Shown here in pieces: positions 16,988 through 25,666 of a stretch of 64,000 nucleotides of DNA. The translations under genes and the position numbers were made by a program. Where the stretch lies: the NCBI GenBank assembly GCA_018613055.1, contig JAGGQZ010000005.1, positions 48,971-112,970 of the forward strand. The letters run 5' to 3'. Numbering within the stretch: the first letter of the stretch is position 1; each line of letters starts with the position of its first letter. This DNA is from Chryseobacterium sp. ISL-80. Lineage in GTDB: Bacteria; Bacillota; Bacilli; Bacillales; Cytobacillaceae. The notes beneath the pieces were generated by a model that worked only from the letters and a program-made list of their open reading frames with translations, was not told the origin of the DNA and did no database searches.

Positions 16988-17676
16988 TCGAACTGAAACA
17001 GATTACAAAATCGTTTGAAGTCGGCAGGGAAACGATTGACGTTTTAAAAGGGATCGATTTAAATATCGAGTCGGGAGAATGTGTGGCTATCATGGGGCCC
17101 TCAGGTTCGGGCAAATCGACCTTGATGAACATCATCGGCTGCCTTGATAAACCGACTGCCGGCGAATATGAGCTTGCCGGTGAAAATGTCTCGCGCTATT
17201 TGGATACAGAGCTCGCGAAGGTAAGGAACCAATCAATCGGGTTCGTGTTCCAGCAGTTCCATCTCCTTCCGAGGCTGACGGCAGTGCAGAATGTCGAGCT
17301 CCCGATGATTTACAGCGGCATTTCGAAAAAGGAGCGGCTGGAAAGGGCGAGGGCTGCGCTCGAGAAAGTTGGTCTTGGCGACCGGATGGATCATCTTCCG
17401 AATGCCCTGTCCGGCGGGCAAAAGCAGCGTGTTGCGATTGCCCGGGCGATTGTGAATGAACCGAAGATAATCCTCGCTGATGAACCAACTGGCGCGCTTG
17501 ATTCGAAAACGAGCGAGACGATCATGGAGCTGTTCACCGGCTTGAATGAGGAAGGCTCGACGATCGTCCTGGTCACGCACGAATCGGAAGTCGCGGAATA
17601 TGCGCAGCGGGTCATCATGGTCAGGGATGGGCTGATTGTATCTTCCACACCAGCCGGAAGGGGAGTGCGGTCATGA
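16984..17676 (+). CDS. yknY: YknY-like ABC transporter ATPase (MacB type)
   Basis: A 230-residue ATPase of the LolD/MacB class. It has Walker [11 protein letters not shown]-loop [12 protein letters not shown], signature ALSGGQKQR, Walker [13 protein letters not shown] and the H-loop LVTHESE. It powers the YknZ permease. It overlaps yknX (16984-16987) and yknZ (17673-17676) by four bases each. Family knowledge: such transporters drive conformational changes in the adaptor rather than moving substrate through the membrane domain. Confidence 0.94.
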   Translation: MIELKQITKSFEVGRETIDVLKGIDLNIESGECVAIMGPSGSGKSTLMNIIGCLDKPTAGEYELAGENVSRYLDTELAKVRNQSIGFVFQQFHLLPRLTAVQNVELPMIYSGISKKERLERARAALEKVGLGDRMDHLPNALSGGQKQRVAIARAIVNEPKIILADEPTGALDSKTSETIMELFTGLNEEGSTIVLVTHESEVAEYAQRVIMVRDGLIVSSTPAGRGVRS

Positions 17677-18866
17677 ACATGATGGAGAATCTGCGGATGG
17701 CTCTCGGATCGCTGAAGGCGCATAAGATGAGATCGATTTTAACGATGATCGGTATCATCATCGGTGTCGGGGCGGTCATCATCGTCGTTGCCATCGGCCA
17801 GGGCGGGGAAGCGATGCTGAAAACGCAGCTGACCGGACCGGGCAACACAATTGAACTTTTTTACCAGCCATCTGACGAAGAAATCCAGGCCAACCCGAAT
17901 ATTTTCAGCGAAGCTCCTTTTGAACAGGAGGATATCCGGGCGCTGGAAAAAATACCGGAGATCAAGCAGGTGGTAGCGTCTAGCTCTCAGCTTTCCAAGG
18001 CCTCATTTGCGCAAGAAACAGTGGACGCCTCGACAACAGGAGTGAGTGCAGCCTTTTTTGAAATGAACGATATCAAGACGGAAAAAGGCAGGAGCTTCAC
18101 ATCAGCTGATTTTCTCGGCGGCAGAAGGGTCGGGATTGTCAGTTATTCGATGCAGGAGGAATTGTTCGGAGGCGAATCACCGATTGGCAAGGTGATTCGA
18201 ATCGGTGTCCAGCCGATTGAAATCGTCGGCGTGCTTGAGAAGCCGTCTGGCCTGTTCGCGTTCGGGGCAATGCAAGTATACGTACCCGCAAAAACATGGC
18301 AGGTCATCTACGGCAAAAGCGATTTTAACCAGGTCACCCTTCAGGCAGCGTCAGCTGATGAACTCCAGATCGCCGGGAAAAAGGCGGCCGACCTTTTGAA
18401 CAAGATGCATGACACCGAGGATTCGTATATGGTCATCAACATGGAGGAGATGGCTGAAGGAATCGGCAAAATTACCAAGGTGATGACACTGATCATTGGC
18501 AGCATCGCCGGGATTTCCCTATTTGTCGGCGGAATCGGCGTCATGAATATCATGCTCGTCTCGGTCACCGAGCGAACACGGGAAATCGGCATCCGCAAGG
18601 CACTCGGCGCAACCAGGTCTCAGATCATGACCCAGTTCCTGATTGAATCCGTCACGCTGACGCTGATCGGCGGCGTACTGGGCATCCTGCTCGGCTGGGG
18701 TTCCGCATCCTTGATTTCCTATTTTGCCGGCTGGCCATCGCTTGTGTCATGGCAAGTCGTGACCGGCGCCATGCTGTTCTCGATGATCATCGGCGTCGTC
18801 TTCGGACTGCTGCCGGCCAATAAAGCATCAAGACTCGATCCGATTGATTCTTTGAGATATGAGTAG
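17673..18866 (+). CDS. yknZ: YknZ-like MacB-type permease
   Basis: A 397-residue permease with the MacB topology. Helix 1 (about residues 20-45, [21 protein letters not shown]) is followed by an extracellular domain of about 220 residues (MacB_PCD) and three C-terminal helices (FtsX domain), with the conserved [16 protein letters not shown] coupling helix. Together with YknW, X and Y it should form a complex protecting the envelope against peptide toxins such as SdpC, as in B. subtilis. The final gene of the operon. A weak hairpin (GCAGCG with CGCTGC) lies just after the stop. Confidence 0.93.
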   Translation: MNMMENLRMALGSLKAHKMRSILTMIGIIIGVGAVIIVVAIGQGGEAMLKTQLTGPGNTIELFYQPSDEEIQANPNIFSEAPFEQEDIRALEKIPEIKQVVASSSQLSKASFAQETVDASTTGVSAAFFEMNDIKTEKGRSFTSADFLGGRRVGIVSYSMQEELFGGESPIGKVIRIGVQPIEIVGVLEKPSGLFAFGAMQVYVPAKTWQVIYGKSDFNQVTLQAASADELQIAGKKAADLLNKMHDTEDSYMVINMEEMAEGIGKITKVMTLIIGSIAGISLFVGGIGVMNIMLVSVTERTREIGIRKALGATRSQIMTQFLIESVTLTLIGGVLGILLGWGSASLISYFAGWPSLVSWQVVTGAMLFSMIIGVVFGLLPANKASRLDPIDSLRYE

Positions 18867-18950
18867 ACATCGGGCGGTAAATGGCAGCGGGTGCCTGAAA
18901 AGGTTCTCGCTGCATTTTTAACTGGAAAAAAGGCCGGGAAATTTCCAATT

Positions 18951-19065
18951 CGCTATAAAAATTAGAAAATCGCTATAAAAAAGAATTTTTCGCTATATAA
19001 ATCAGAAAATCGCTATAAAAAAGAATTTTTCGCTATAAAAATCAAAAAACTCGCTATAAAAGAGT
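18951..19065. repeat. Tandem array D: six 20-bp units
   Basis: TCGCTATAAAA units begin (CGCTAT) at 18951, 18971, 18991, 19011, 19031 and 19052, a 20-bp period (last step 21). Alternate units carry ATCAGAAAA and AAAGAATTTT tails, so a 40-bp higher-order repeat exists. It lies between yknZ and a hypothetical gene, both rightward. Confidence 0.88.
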
Positions 19066-19120
19066 AAAGTCAACTGCTATTACTTGTTTCCGGACCGCAA
19101 AAAATAAGGATGTGGGCGTT

Positions 19121-19522
19121 ATGACGTGTCATTATTTCATCGCAACGATGAAACCAATAGAAGTATTCCACAAGGAGGGCAATGATTTCCCATTTTTAAG
19201 CGGGGAGGCCTATAAAAAGGAACTTCCGCTTTCTCTTCCTTATGTGTATGAATTCGGAGGGGAAGACATGGAGTTTCTGGATTTTCTCGATGGCTTCATG
19301 GAGTATGGCGATGTGGTCGAGCACTATATTTATGAAGAAGGAAAATGGGGAAGGGCATTGTCTTCCAACCATCCAGAAGAGGCCAAGACCATCAATCTCT
19401 ATCAAAAAACTTATAAGGATCAATATGGAGAATATCAGCTGAATGAGAAGTCTTGGAAGGAAGAGCTTGCCAGAAAGACGATTGCTTCAAAGCGGAGTAT
19501 CACAACATTTGTGAAATATTAG
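19121..19522 (+). CDS. Hypothetical protein, acidic, soluble
   Basis: A 133-residue protein without signal peptide or membrane segment, rich in Glu, Asp, Tyr and Phe (for example EFGGEDMEFLDFLDGFMEYGDVVEHYIYEEGKW). I do not recognise the family. The start is taken at the ATG after AAGGATGTGG; an in-frame GTG three codons earlier overlaps that site. Codon use looks like its neighbours. It follows the 20-bp repeat array. No partner gene is apparent. Confidence 0.65.
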   Translation: MTCHYFIATMKPIEVFHKEGNDFPFLSGEAYKKELPLSLPYVYEFGGEDMEFLDFLDGFMEYGDVVEHYIYEEGKWGRALSSNHPEEAKTINLYQKTYKDQYGEYQLNEKSWKEELARKTIASKRSITTFVKY

Positions 19523-19863
19523 CCATCCGGAAGGAGAAGAGTGTTTTTATCCTCTTACACGATTTTCACTTTCTGAAAAGCAGGGCTTTTTTCTCGAATT
19601 GCGGGAAACTGTCTGTGGTTGGAAAGAATCAGAAAGACATCCCAGCGGGGCTGTTGTTGGAAAAGGAGCAATTTCCGCTCTTCCGGAAAAAGAAATAGGT
19701 TCAAAATTTAATAAAGGTCCATGAAAAAGCCCTTGATTAAAGGGCTTTTTTTGCAGGTGAATCCAAATTGTAAACAAATACCAGTGTAACCATAGTCAGG
19801 GAGTGTCGATATATATACAAGGACATGTATATACTGCTGATTTTAAAAGGGACGGTGATTTTC
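19523..19863. other. Intergenic region with terminator
   Basis: No supported gene. A terminator (AAAAAGCCCTT with AAGGGCTTTTT, 19724-19752) ends the preceding transcript. The last 60 bases hold an AT-rich palindromic stretch (ATATATAC with GTATATA, near 19810-19830) just before the GGDEF-EAL gene. An 81-codon frame at 19453-19698 is judged spurious. Confidence 0.5.
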
Positions 19864-22047
19864 ATGCAGCCAGATATAAATAGCAGCTCTCTTTTTGATG
19901 TCTATCAATCATTATTCAATTTTAATCATGATGCTTGCTATGCTCTTGATACAGATGGGAATTTCATTTTATTCAATGAGACGGCCGTAGAGGTCACCGG
20001 ATACCCGCTGGATAAAGCACTGGGAATGAACTTCGTTTCGATTGTCCACGAGGATTTTCTGGAGGAGACAATCGGGCATTTTAATCGTGTGATCAATGGT
20101 GAGCGGGAGCGTTTTGAAACGGTTATTATAAAAAGAGATTCTGGGGAACATGTGAATTTGCTGCTTACGGTGGTGCCAATCAAGGTTGGTGAAGAGATCC
20201 TCGGTGTGGTGGGATGTGCCCAGGATATTTCGAAAAATAAAAGGCTTGAGGACATGTTGAGCGGGAAGAACCGCATCCTGAAAATGATGGCAAAAGGAGC
20301 CTCTTTTCAGGAAGTGCTCGATGAGATTGTTTTTTTTATCGAGAGCTTCACGCACGGTGCGCCTTGTTCGATCCTCCTTGCCGACGAGGAGGGGAAACGG
20401 CTGATGCACGGCTCGTCTCCCAATTTGCCGCCAGCATATAACAAAGCCGTCGATGGAATCCCAATTGGCGAAAATGTTGGCTCCTGCGGAAGGGCTGCCT
20501 ATATAAAGGAATCCGTGGTGGTCACCGATATAGAGACCAATCCCTTATGGAAGGACTATCGCGACCTTGCACTTTCCTATAATTTAAAAGCCTGCTGGTC
20601 CTCTCCGGTTTTTGACGATGACCATAAGGTAATTGGCACGTTTGGCCTTTATTATTGCCGAGCGAGTTCCCCTCGGGAAAGTGAAAGGGAGATTATTGAG
20701 AAAGCGACGAATCTCACCAGTCTGGTCATCCAGCATTATCATGCCAAAAAGAAGATTGATTTTATGGCCTATCATGACGCCCTCACGAATCTGCCTAATC
20801 GCCGCTTTTTTGATGAAAAGGCCAAGAAGGCGATTGGCGGGACAAAGGTGGAGGATGGAGAAAAGCTATGCCTGATGTTCCTCGATCTGGATCGCTTCAA
20901 GTTTGTGAATGATTCGCTTGGTCATTCGATAGGTGACCGGCTGCTGGTTGAAGTCTCTGATAAATTTAAGCAGATTCTTAGTGAAGGTGCTTTGTTCTCA
21001 AGACAGGGGGGAGATGAGTTCACCATTTTACTGGAACATACAACGAAAGAAAAAGCTCAAGACATCGCCCGTGACATCCTGAAAACTTTAGAGGAGCCTA
21101 TTGTGATAGACGGCACGGATATTTTTATCTCAACAAGTATCGGCATGAGTTTTTATCCAGAAGATGGCGAGGACGTGGAGATGCTGCTCCGAAAAGCAGA
21201 TGTCGCCATGTACCAGGCAAAGAAGCAAGGGCGCAATAACTTCCAGGCATATGACGTGATGCTGGATGCTAGAGCATATGAGGAAATGCAAATCGAAAAC
21301 GAGTTGCGAAAAGCGATTGAGCGGGATGAGTTTGTCCTGCATTATCAGCCGATTGTGAACTTGTGCAGACATGAGATCAAAGGAGCGGAGGCCCTTATTC
21401 GCTGGGAAAATGAAAGGATTGGCATGGTGCCGCCAGACCAGTTCATTCCGATTGCCGAAGAAACGGGTCTAATCATTCCGATTGGTGAGTGGGTGCTGAA
21501 AACGGCCTTGCTGCAGCTGAAAGATTGGCATGCGAATGGAATGAAGGGTCTAACCATCTCGGTTAACTTGTCCATCCGGCAATTTTACCAGCCAAACCTA
21601 ATTTCAATGATCAGGGAAGCCCTGGAGCTTGCTGGAGTCGAGCCGCATTTCCTCACGATTGAAATTACGGAAAGCATGACGATGGACGTGGAAAAAGCGA
21701 GCGTCATCTTGCAAGAGTTGAAGAAGCTTGGAGTCAGTATTTCGATTGACGATTTCGGGACAGGCTACAGCTCGTTAAGCTACCTGAAAAGATTTCCGAT
21801 CGACCACCTGAAAATTGACCGCTGCTTCGTCAGGGATATTGCGGAAAATAAAAGCGATGAAAACATTGCCACCACCATTATCTTGATGGCACATAATCTT
21901 GGCCTATCCGTCATCGCTGAAGGTGTGGAAACAGAAAACCAGCTGAGTCTGCTCAAACAGCATCGATGCAATGAAGCACAAGGGTATCATTTCAGCAGGC
22001 CGGTGCCGGCTGAAGAGTTTACCCTAATAAAAGTTCCTTCTTTGTAG
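19864..22047 (+). CDS. PAS-GAF-GGDEF-EAL cyclic-di-GMP signalling protein
   Basis: A 727-residue cytosolic protein with a PAS domain (about 10-130), a GAF domain (about 140-290), a diguanylate cyclase domain (about 300-460) and a c-di-GMP phosphodiesterase domain (about 475-720). The GGDEF motif (382-386), EAL motif (509-511) and DDFGTGYSS (629-637) are intact, so both activities are possible. The inhibitory RxxD motif normally found just before GGDEF is missing (SEGALFSRQ), so product inhibition is unlikely. No membrane segments, so the signal is internal. GGGACGGTGA sets the ATG at 19864. Monocistronic with a strong terminator. Confidence 0.94.
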   Translation: MQPDINSSSLFDVYQSLFNFNHDACYALDTDGNFILFNETAVEVTGYPLDKALGMNFVSIVHEDFLEETIGHFNRVINGERERFETVIIKRDSGEHVNLLLTVVPIKVGEEILGVVGCAQDISKNKRLEDMLSGKNRILKMMAKGASFQEVLDEIVFFIESFTHGAPCSILLADEEGKRLMHGSSPNLPPAYNKAVDGIPIGENVGSCGRAAYIKESVVVTDIETNPLWKDYRDLALSYNLKACWSSPVFDDDHKVIGTFGLYYCRASSPRESEREIIEKATNLTSLVIQHYHAKKKIDFMAYHDALTNLPNRRFFDEKAKKAIGGTKVEDGEKLCLMFLDLDRFKFVNDSLGHSIGDRLLVEVSDKFKQILSEGALFSRQGGDEFTILLEHTTKEKAQDIARDILKTLEEPIVIDGTDIFISTSIGMSFYPEDGEDVEMLLRKADVAMYQAKKQGRNNFQAYDVMLDARAYEEMQIENELRKAIERDEFVLHYQPIVNLCRHEIKGAEALIRWENERIGMVPPDQFIPIAEETGLIIPIGEWVLKTALLQLKDWHANGMKGLTISVNLSIRQFYQPNLISMIREALELAGVEPHFLTIEITESMTMDVEKASVILQELKKLGVSISIDDFGTGYSSLSYLKRFPIDHLKIDRCFVRDIAENKSDENIATTIILMAHNLGLSVIAEGVETENQLSLLKQHRCNEAQGYHFSRPVPAEEFTLIKVPSL

Positions 22048-22057
22048 GTAAGAGCGA

Positions 22058-22097
22058 ACCCGAGTATAAAACGCCAAGTTTTATACTCGGGTTTTTT
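22058..22097 (+). terminator. Terminator of the GGDEF-EAL gene
   Basis: A 15-bp perfect stem (22058-22072 with 22078-22092) is followed by TTTTT. Confidence 0.92.
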
Positions 22098-22195
22098 GTC
22101 GTCATAGATGAAATATAAAGACAAAGGTATCGGGACGTCATCATAGAATATATTATAAAAAGCAAATCGGCAAAGGCAGCTGATAGTATACTGAG

Positions 22196-22684
22196 GTGTT
22201 GATTCTGAAAAAGAAACACTTGATAACCGGAGGCATTTTATTCTTTATGCTGGTAGCGAGCTTGATTTATTTGAAAGCCAATCCACCATTATCAGCAAAT
22301 GGTATTAGTTTTTATGAAAAGGATGATACGAAAAGAGTCGTAGAACTAGTAAACTCTGGATTTGCAGATATTAAACTTAAAGAAGTGCTGATTAATGGAA
22401 ATAAGCCTGAAAGTGTTGAGCTGTGGGCAAGCACAACAAATCATATGGTAGCTGGCGGAGGCCTGGATGACGACCCCTTCATCACTTTTTACAAAATCAA
22501 TGAAATCGAAATCCAGCCTAAGTTATCACAGGAAGAACAAAACAAATTATACGAAATGGAGGACCGGGAAGTTATTAAGCACTATGGGTTACGTGTTTTT
22601 GGAAATGAAGCACCTGAAAAAATAAACATAACATACAACTATTTATTGATCCCTTATTCCTTAGAGGTAGATGTAATGGAATAA
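22196..22684 (+). CDS. Hypothetical membrane-anchored protein, start uncertain
   Basis: About 160 residues. An N-terminal hydrophobic helix (LITGGILFFMLVASLIYL) is preceded by Lys residues, and about 130 residues follow outside the membrane. No lipobox cysteine, no known domain. The start is unclear: GAGGTG (22193-22198) overlaps the GTG at 22196. The in-frame TTG at 22199 is too close to that site, and the best-spaced codon is a CTG near 22205. The annotated start is the first possible one. The beta-propeller gene follows 90 bases later with its own promoter. Confidence 0.6.
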   Translation: MLILKKKHLITGGILFFMLVASLIYLKANPPLSANGISFYEKDDTKRVVELVNSGFADIKLKEVLINGNKPESVELWASTTNHMVAGGGLDDDPFITFYKINEIEIQPKLSQEEQNKLYEMEDREVIKHYGLRVFGNEAPEKINITYNYLLIPYSLEVDVME

Positions 22685-22722
22685 AGCTCTGGGCAAGTCT
22701 TGAGTTTTTTTGTGGCAAAAAC

Positions 22723-22748
22723 TGAAACACCTGGAACCAATCCCCGTC
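22723..22748 (+). promoter_or_regulatory. ECF sigma promoter (sigma-M/V-like) of the beta-propeller gene
   Basis: TGAAAC at 22723-22728 and CGTC at 22745-22748 are separated by exactly 16 bases, followed by TAAT. This fits B. subtilis ECF promoters, the CGTC -10 being typical of sigma-M. Transcription would begin near 22755, just before the ribosome-binding site AAGGGGG. Confidence 0.65.
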
Positions 22749-22774
22749 TAATTTTACAAGGGGGATGAAAAAAG

Positions 22775-24952
22775 ATGAAAAAATGGTGGTTTCTGGGTGG
22801 TTTAGTACTTCTATCAATTGTAGTGGTGACTTTTTATTCACTGTCCCAGTTCAAAGTGGTGAATGCATGGGAAGAGGAGCATGTAGTGCTGCCGAACAAA
22901 GTATGGCAGCTGCAATTTTCCGATAAGATTTCTGAAAAGAGTCTCGACTCGGACTTGATTTATATCACAAATGATCAAGGTGAAAAACTCGACACGAAAC
23001 TTGAACTTGGGGACGACCGGACATCCATCTACATCCATCCGCCGGAAAACGGATATGACCCCAAAGCAAAGGAATACACTGTTCATATAAAAAATGAAAT
23101 CAAATCTGCGCTGGGCCGGGAGCTGAATTCTGCGCAATCGTGGAAGTTTGTTGTAAAAGAAACGCTTCCCACTGTTGGCACGCAGGAGAATCTGGCGAGT
23201 TATTTTGAAAAAATCCTTGATGAAGAAAAGAAGGAACGAGGCTGGTTTGGCGGAGTGAAGGATTCCTTCACGGCTGGTGAAGATAAAGCATCAGAGGAAT
23301 CAGTGGCTGCGGATAAATCGGGAGGCGGCGGTGAGGTATCCGAAACGAATGTCCAGGTCCAGGGCGTTGATGAAGCGGATATCATCAAGACCGATGGGAA
23401 GAGCATTTTTCAGGCTGAATATGATAAAGTGCGAATCATCCAGGCGGTACCCGGCGCACAGATGAAGGTTTTATCGACGATCCGTTATGGTCAGAACTTT
23501 TCACCGTTCCAGTTGTTCCTGCAGGATGATCAGCTGGTGGTCATTGGCCATCAGTACAATGAGATCCACAAGTCCTATGAGGATGCCGCCAAGGATTCGC
23601 TGATTGCCCCGATGATGCAGACAACGGCAATCATTGTCTATGATGTGAAAAATCCTGCTGACCCGAAACAGGTCCGTGAAGTTAAGGTAGAAGGTTCGTA
23701 TGTTTCGGCAAGGAAGGTGGAGAATCTTGTCTATCTTGTCACTCAGCATTATCCCGATTACTGGCTGCTGAAGGAGAACCGGAAGATCGACATCAGGCCG
23801 AAGTTCACCGATACAGTGTTGGGGTCAGAGGAAAAAACAGTCACTTATGACGATATTCACTATTTCCCGGAATCGCGTCAGCCGAACTATACCATGATTG
23901 CGGCGCTTGATCTTGATCAGCCGAAAAGAGAAGTCGCCATGACGACCTACTTGGGCAGCGGCAACCAACTTTATATGTCAAAAGAAAACCTGTACCTGGC
24001 GGTTGAGAATTACGGCGATATGGATTTCAAAGAGCGCGGTGTCCTTGCGCCTGACACTGATGTCCATAAGTTTGCGATCAAAGGTATGGAGGTCAAATAC
24101 CACAGCTCCGCCACCGTACCGGGAACCGTGCTGAATCAGTTCTCGATGGATGAGCATAACGGTTATTTCCGTGTCGTGACGACGAAAGGGTATGCGTGGG
24201 ATGAGAAGCGGCCATCCTCCAACCAGCTCTATATTCTCGATAAAAACTTGAAGGAAACCGGGAAGATCGATGAACTGGCCCGAGGCGAGAGAATCTATTC
24301 CGCCCGGTTCATGGGTGACCGCATTTATATGGTTACGTTTAAAGAAACAGATCCGCTGTTCGTGTTCGACGCAAGCGACCCGGCCAATCCGAAAGTGCTG
24401 GGCGAATTGAAAATCCCTGGCTTCAGTAATTACCTGCATCCATATGATGAAAACCATATCATCGGATTTGGCCAGGATACGAAAATCATCGCTGAAAAAG
24501 GCTCCACGCAGCCGCGAATCCTGACCGATGGCGTCAAGATATCGCTATTCGATGTCAGCGATATGACCAATCCGAAAGAGAAATTCACTGAAGTGATTGG
24601 CGGGCGGGGCACCTACTCCCCGTTGAATCATGACCATAAAGCCCTGCTGTTCAATAAAGACAAAGACATCTTTGCCTTCCCAATCTCCGTTTACCAGAAC
24701 AGCGACAAGAACGAATACGAGCAAATCTTTGAATATCAGGGAGCGTATGTTTATAGTATTGATCCTGCGGACGGGTTTAAGCTGAAGTCCAAAGTAACCC
24801 ATATTAACGGCGACATGCCGTATTACGAAGACTGGGAGCACCAGATCCAGCGACTGCTCTATATCGGGGATACACTGTACGCCGTGTCAGCCGAGAAAAT
24901 TACAAGTCATAAAATCGGCAGCTATGAAAAATTGGGGGAACTGGAGTTTTAA
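22775..24952 (+). CDS. Exported beta-propeller domain protein
   Basis: A 725-residue protein anchored or secreted by an N-terminal hydrophobic segment (FLGGLVLLSIVVVTFYSL, residues 6-23). An Ig-like SbsA-type domain follows (about 35-130), then a Gly/Ser linker (about 170-185) and a long C-terminal beta-propeller of the family distantly related to WD40 (about 190-720), beginning NVQVQGVDEADIIKTDGK. The family is widespread in Bacilli and archaea, with no established function. An ECF-type promoter directly upstream suggests induction by cell-wall stress. Terminator at 24983-25017. Confidence 0.88.
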   Translation: MKKWWFLGGLVLLSIVVVTFYSLSQFKVVNAWEEEHVVLPNKVWQLQFSDKISEKSLDSDLIYITNDQGEKLDTKLELGDDRTSIYIHPPENGYDPKAKEYTVHIKNEIKSALGRELNSAQSWKFVVKETLPTVGTQENLASYFEKILDEEKKERGWFGGVKDSFTAGEDKASEESVAADKSGGGGEVSETNVQVQGVDEADIIKTDGKSIFQAEYDKVRIIQAVPGAQMKVLSTIRYGQNFSPFQLFLQDDQLVVIGHQYNEIHKSYEDAAKDSLIAPMMQTTAIIVYDVKNPADPKQVREVKVEGSYVSARKVENLVYLVTQHYPDYWLLKENRKIDIRPKFTDTVLGSEEKTVTYDDIHYFPESRQPNYTMIAALDLDQPKREVAMTTYLGSGNQLYMSKENLYLAVENYGDMDFKERGVLAPDTDVHKFAIKGMEVKYHSSATVPGTVLNQFSMDEHNGYFRVVTTKGYAWDEKRPSSNQLYILDKNLKETGKIDELARGERIYSARFMGDRIYMVTFKETDPLFVFDASDPANPKVLGELKIPGFSNYLHPYDENHIIGFGQDTKIIAEKGSTQPRILTDGVKISLFDVSDMTNPKEKFTEVIGGRGTYSPLNHDHKALLFNKDKDIFAFPISVYQNSDKNEYEQIFEYQGAYVYSIDPADGFKLKSKVTHINGDMPYYEDWEHQIQRLLYIGDTLYAVSAEKITSHKIGSYEKLGELEF

Positions 24953-24982
24953 TAAGCAAGCTAAACCAATTCGGTTTGAAAA

Positions 24983-25017
24983 AAGGCTCTTCTTGCACCT
25001 TGTGCAGAAGAGCCTTT
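24983..25017. terminator. Terminator between beta-propeller and VOC genes
   Basis: AAAGGCTCTTC pairs with GAAGAGCCTTT around a TTGCACCTTGTGCA loop that is itself partly palindromic. It probably serves the rightward beta-propeller gene. The right arm is copied near 25083, as part of array G. Confidence 0.8.
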
Positions 25018-25095
25018 CTTGCATCCAACGAAACCGCGTCTTTCTAGCATCCACACATAAGCATCTGTCTTGCATCAAACGCAGAAGAGCCTTTC
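24991..25095. repeat. Tandem array G: four ~25-bp degenerate units
   Basis: TCTTGCATCCAACG-like units begin at 24991, 25018, 25043 and 25068 (steps 27, 25, 25). CAGAAGAGCCTTTC occurs twice. The array lies between two convergent genes and seems to be built partly from terminator sequence. Confidence 0.7.
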
Positions 25096-25101
25096 AAACT
25101 T

Positions 25102-25521
25102 CTAATCCCCCAAGCCAGCTGAATTCTGCAGCACTATCCTCCAGCCATCCGGGTCGGCAATCGTCACACCTGCATTTTTCCAATACGGGTTTTCCGGCTC
25201 GACTTCCGGATAGCCCATCTCATGCAGCCGCTGGGCGATTCCGTCCCGGGCCTCTTTGTCGGGAATGTAGAAGACTAATAGATTGTCTTCAGTTGGCGCA
25301 GGGCAAGGGCTGCCGCTTTCATGCTGAGTGAATTCCAGGTGGTAGTTCAAATCCGGCAGGCCCAGCATTACGCCATCGTAACCATCATGGTTCTTAAACC
25401 CGCCAACAACTTCAAGGCCCAGCCCATCCTGGTAAAATTCCACTACTGTTTCTAATTGATCCGTTGGCCTGGCGATACGGAATTGTACAGATGGCATTTT
25501 ATTTGACCAGATTTTTTTCAA
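25102..25521 (-). CDS. VOC (glyoxalase/bleomycin-resistance fold) family protein
   Basis: A 139-residue single VOC domain: MPSVQFRIARPTDQLETVVEFYQDGLGLEVVG at the front, YHLEFTQH and AGVTIADPDGWRIVLQ at the back. Members bind a metal and act as glyoxalases, dioxygenases or antibiotic-binding proteins. The substrate is not predictable. The best start is a TTG at 25521, eight bases after GAGG; the downstream ATG (25497) has no site. Monocistronic. Confidence 0.85.
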   Translation of the reverse strand: MKKIWSNKMPSVQFRIARPTDQLETVVEFYQDGLGLEVVGGFKNHDGYDGVMLGLPDLNYHLEFTQHESGSPCPAPTEDNLLVFYIPDKEARDGIAQRLHEMGYPEVEPENPYWKNAGVTIADPDGWRIVLQNSAGLGD

Positions 25522-25632
25522 TGCAAACACCTCATTTGAGTTTGTTAGATTTATTTTACAACGATGGAAGCTAAAGAGATTCAGAGAGAAGCAGGAATTT
25601 TACTCAGACTTTAGTTGTAGAAATACTAAAAA

Positions 25633-25662
25633 GGCCAGCCCCTTCAATAGGGCTGGCCACAA
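25633..25662 (-). terminator. Terminator of the gnt operon
   Basis: GGCCAGCCC (25633-25641) pairs with GGGCTGGCC (25650-25658). On the minus strand TTTTTAGT follows. Confidence 0.88.
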
Positions 25663-25666
25663 TTTT

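Noticed and set aside
19453..19698. 81-codon frame after the hypothetical gene
   Set aside because: It overlaps the preceding gene in another frame and has no start signal or recognisable domain.
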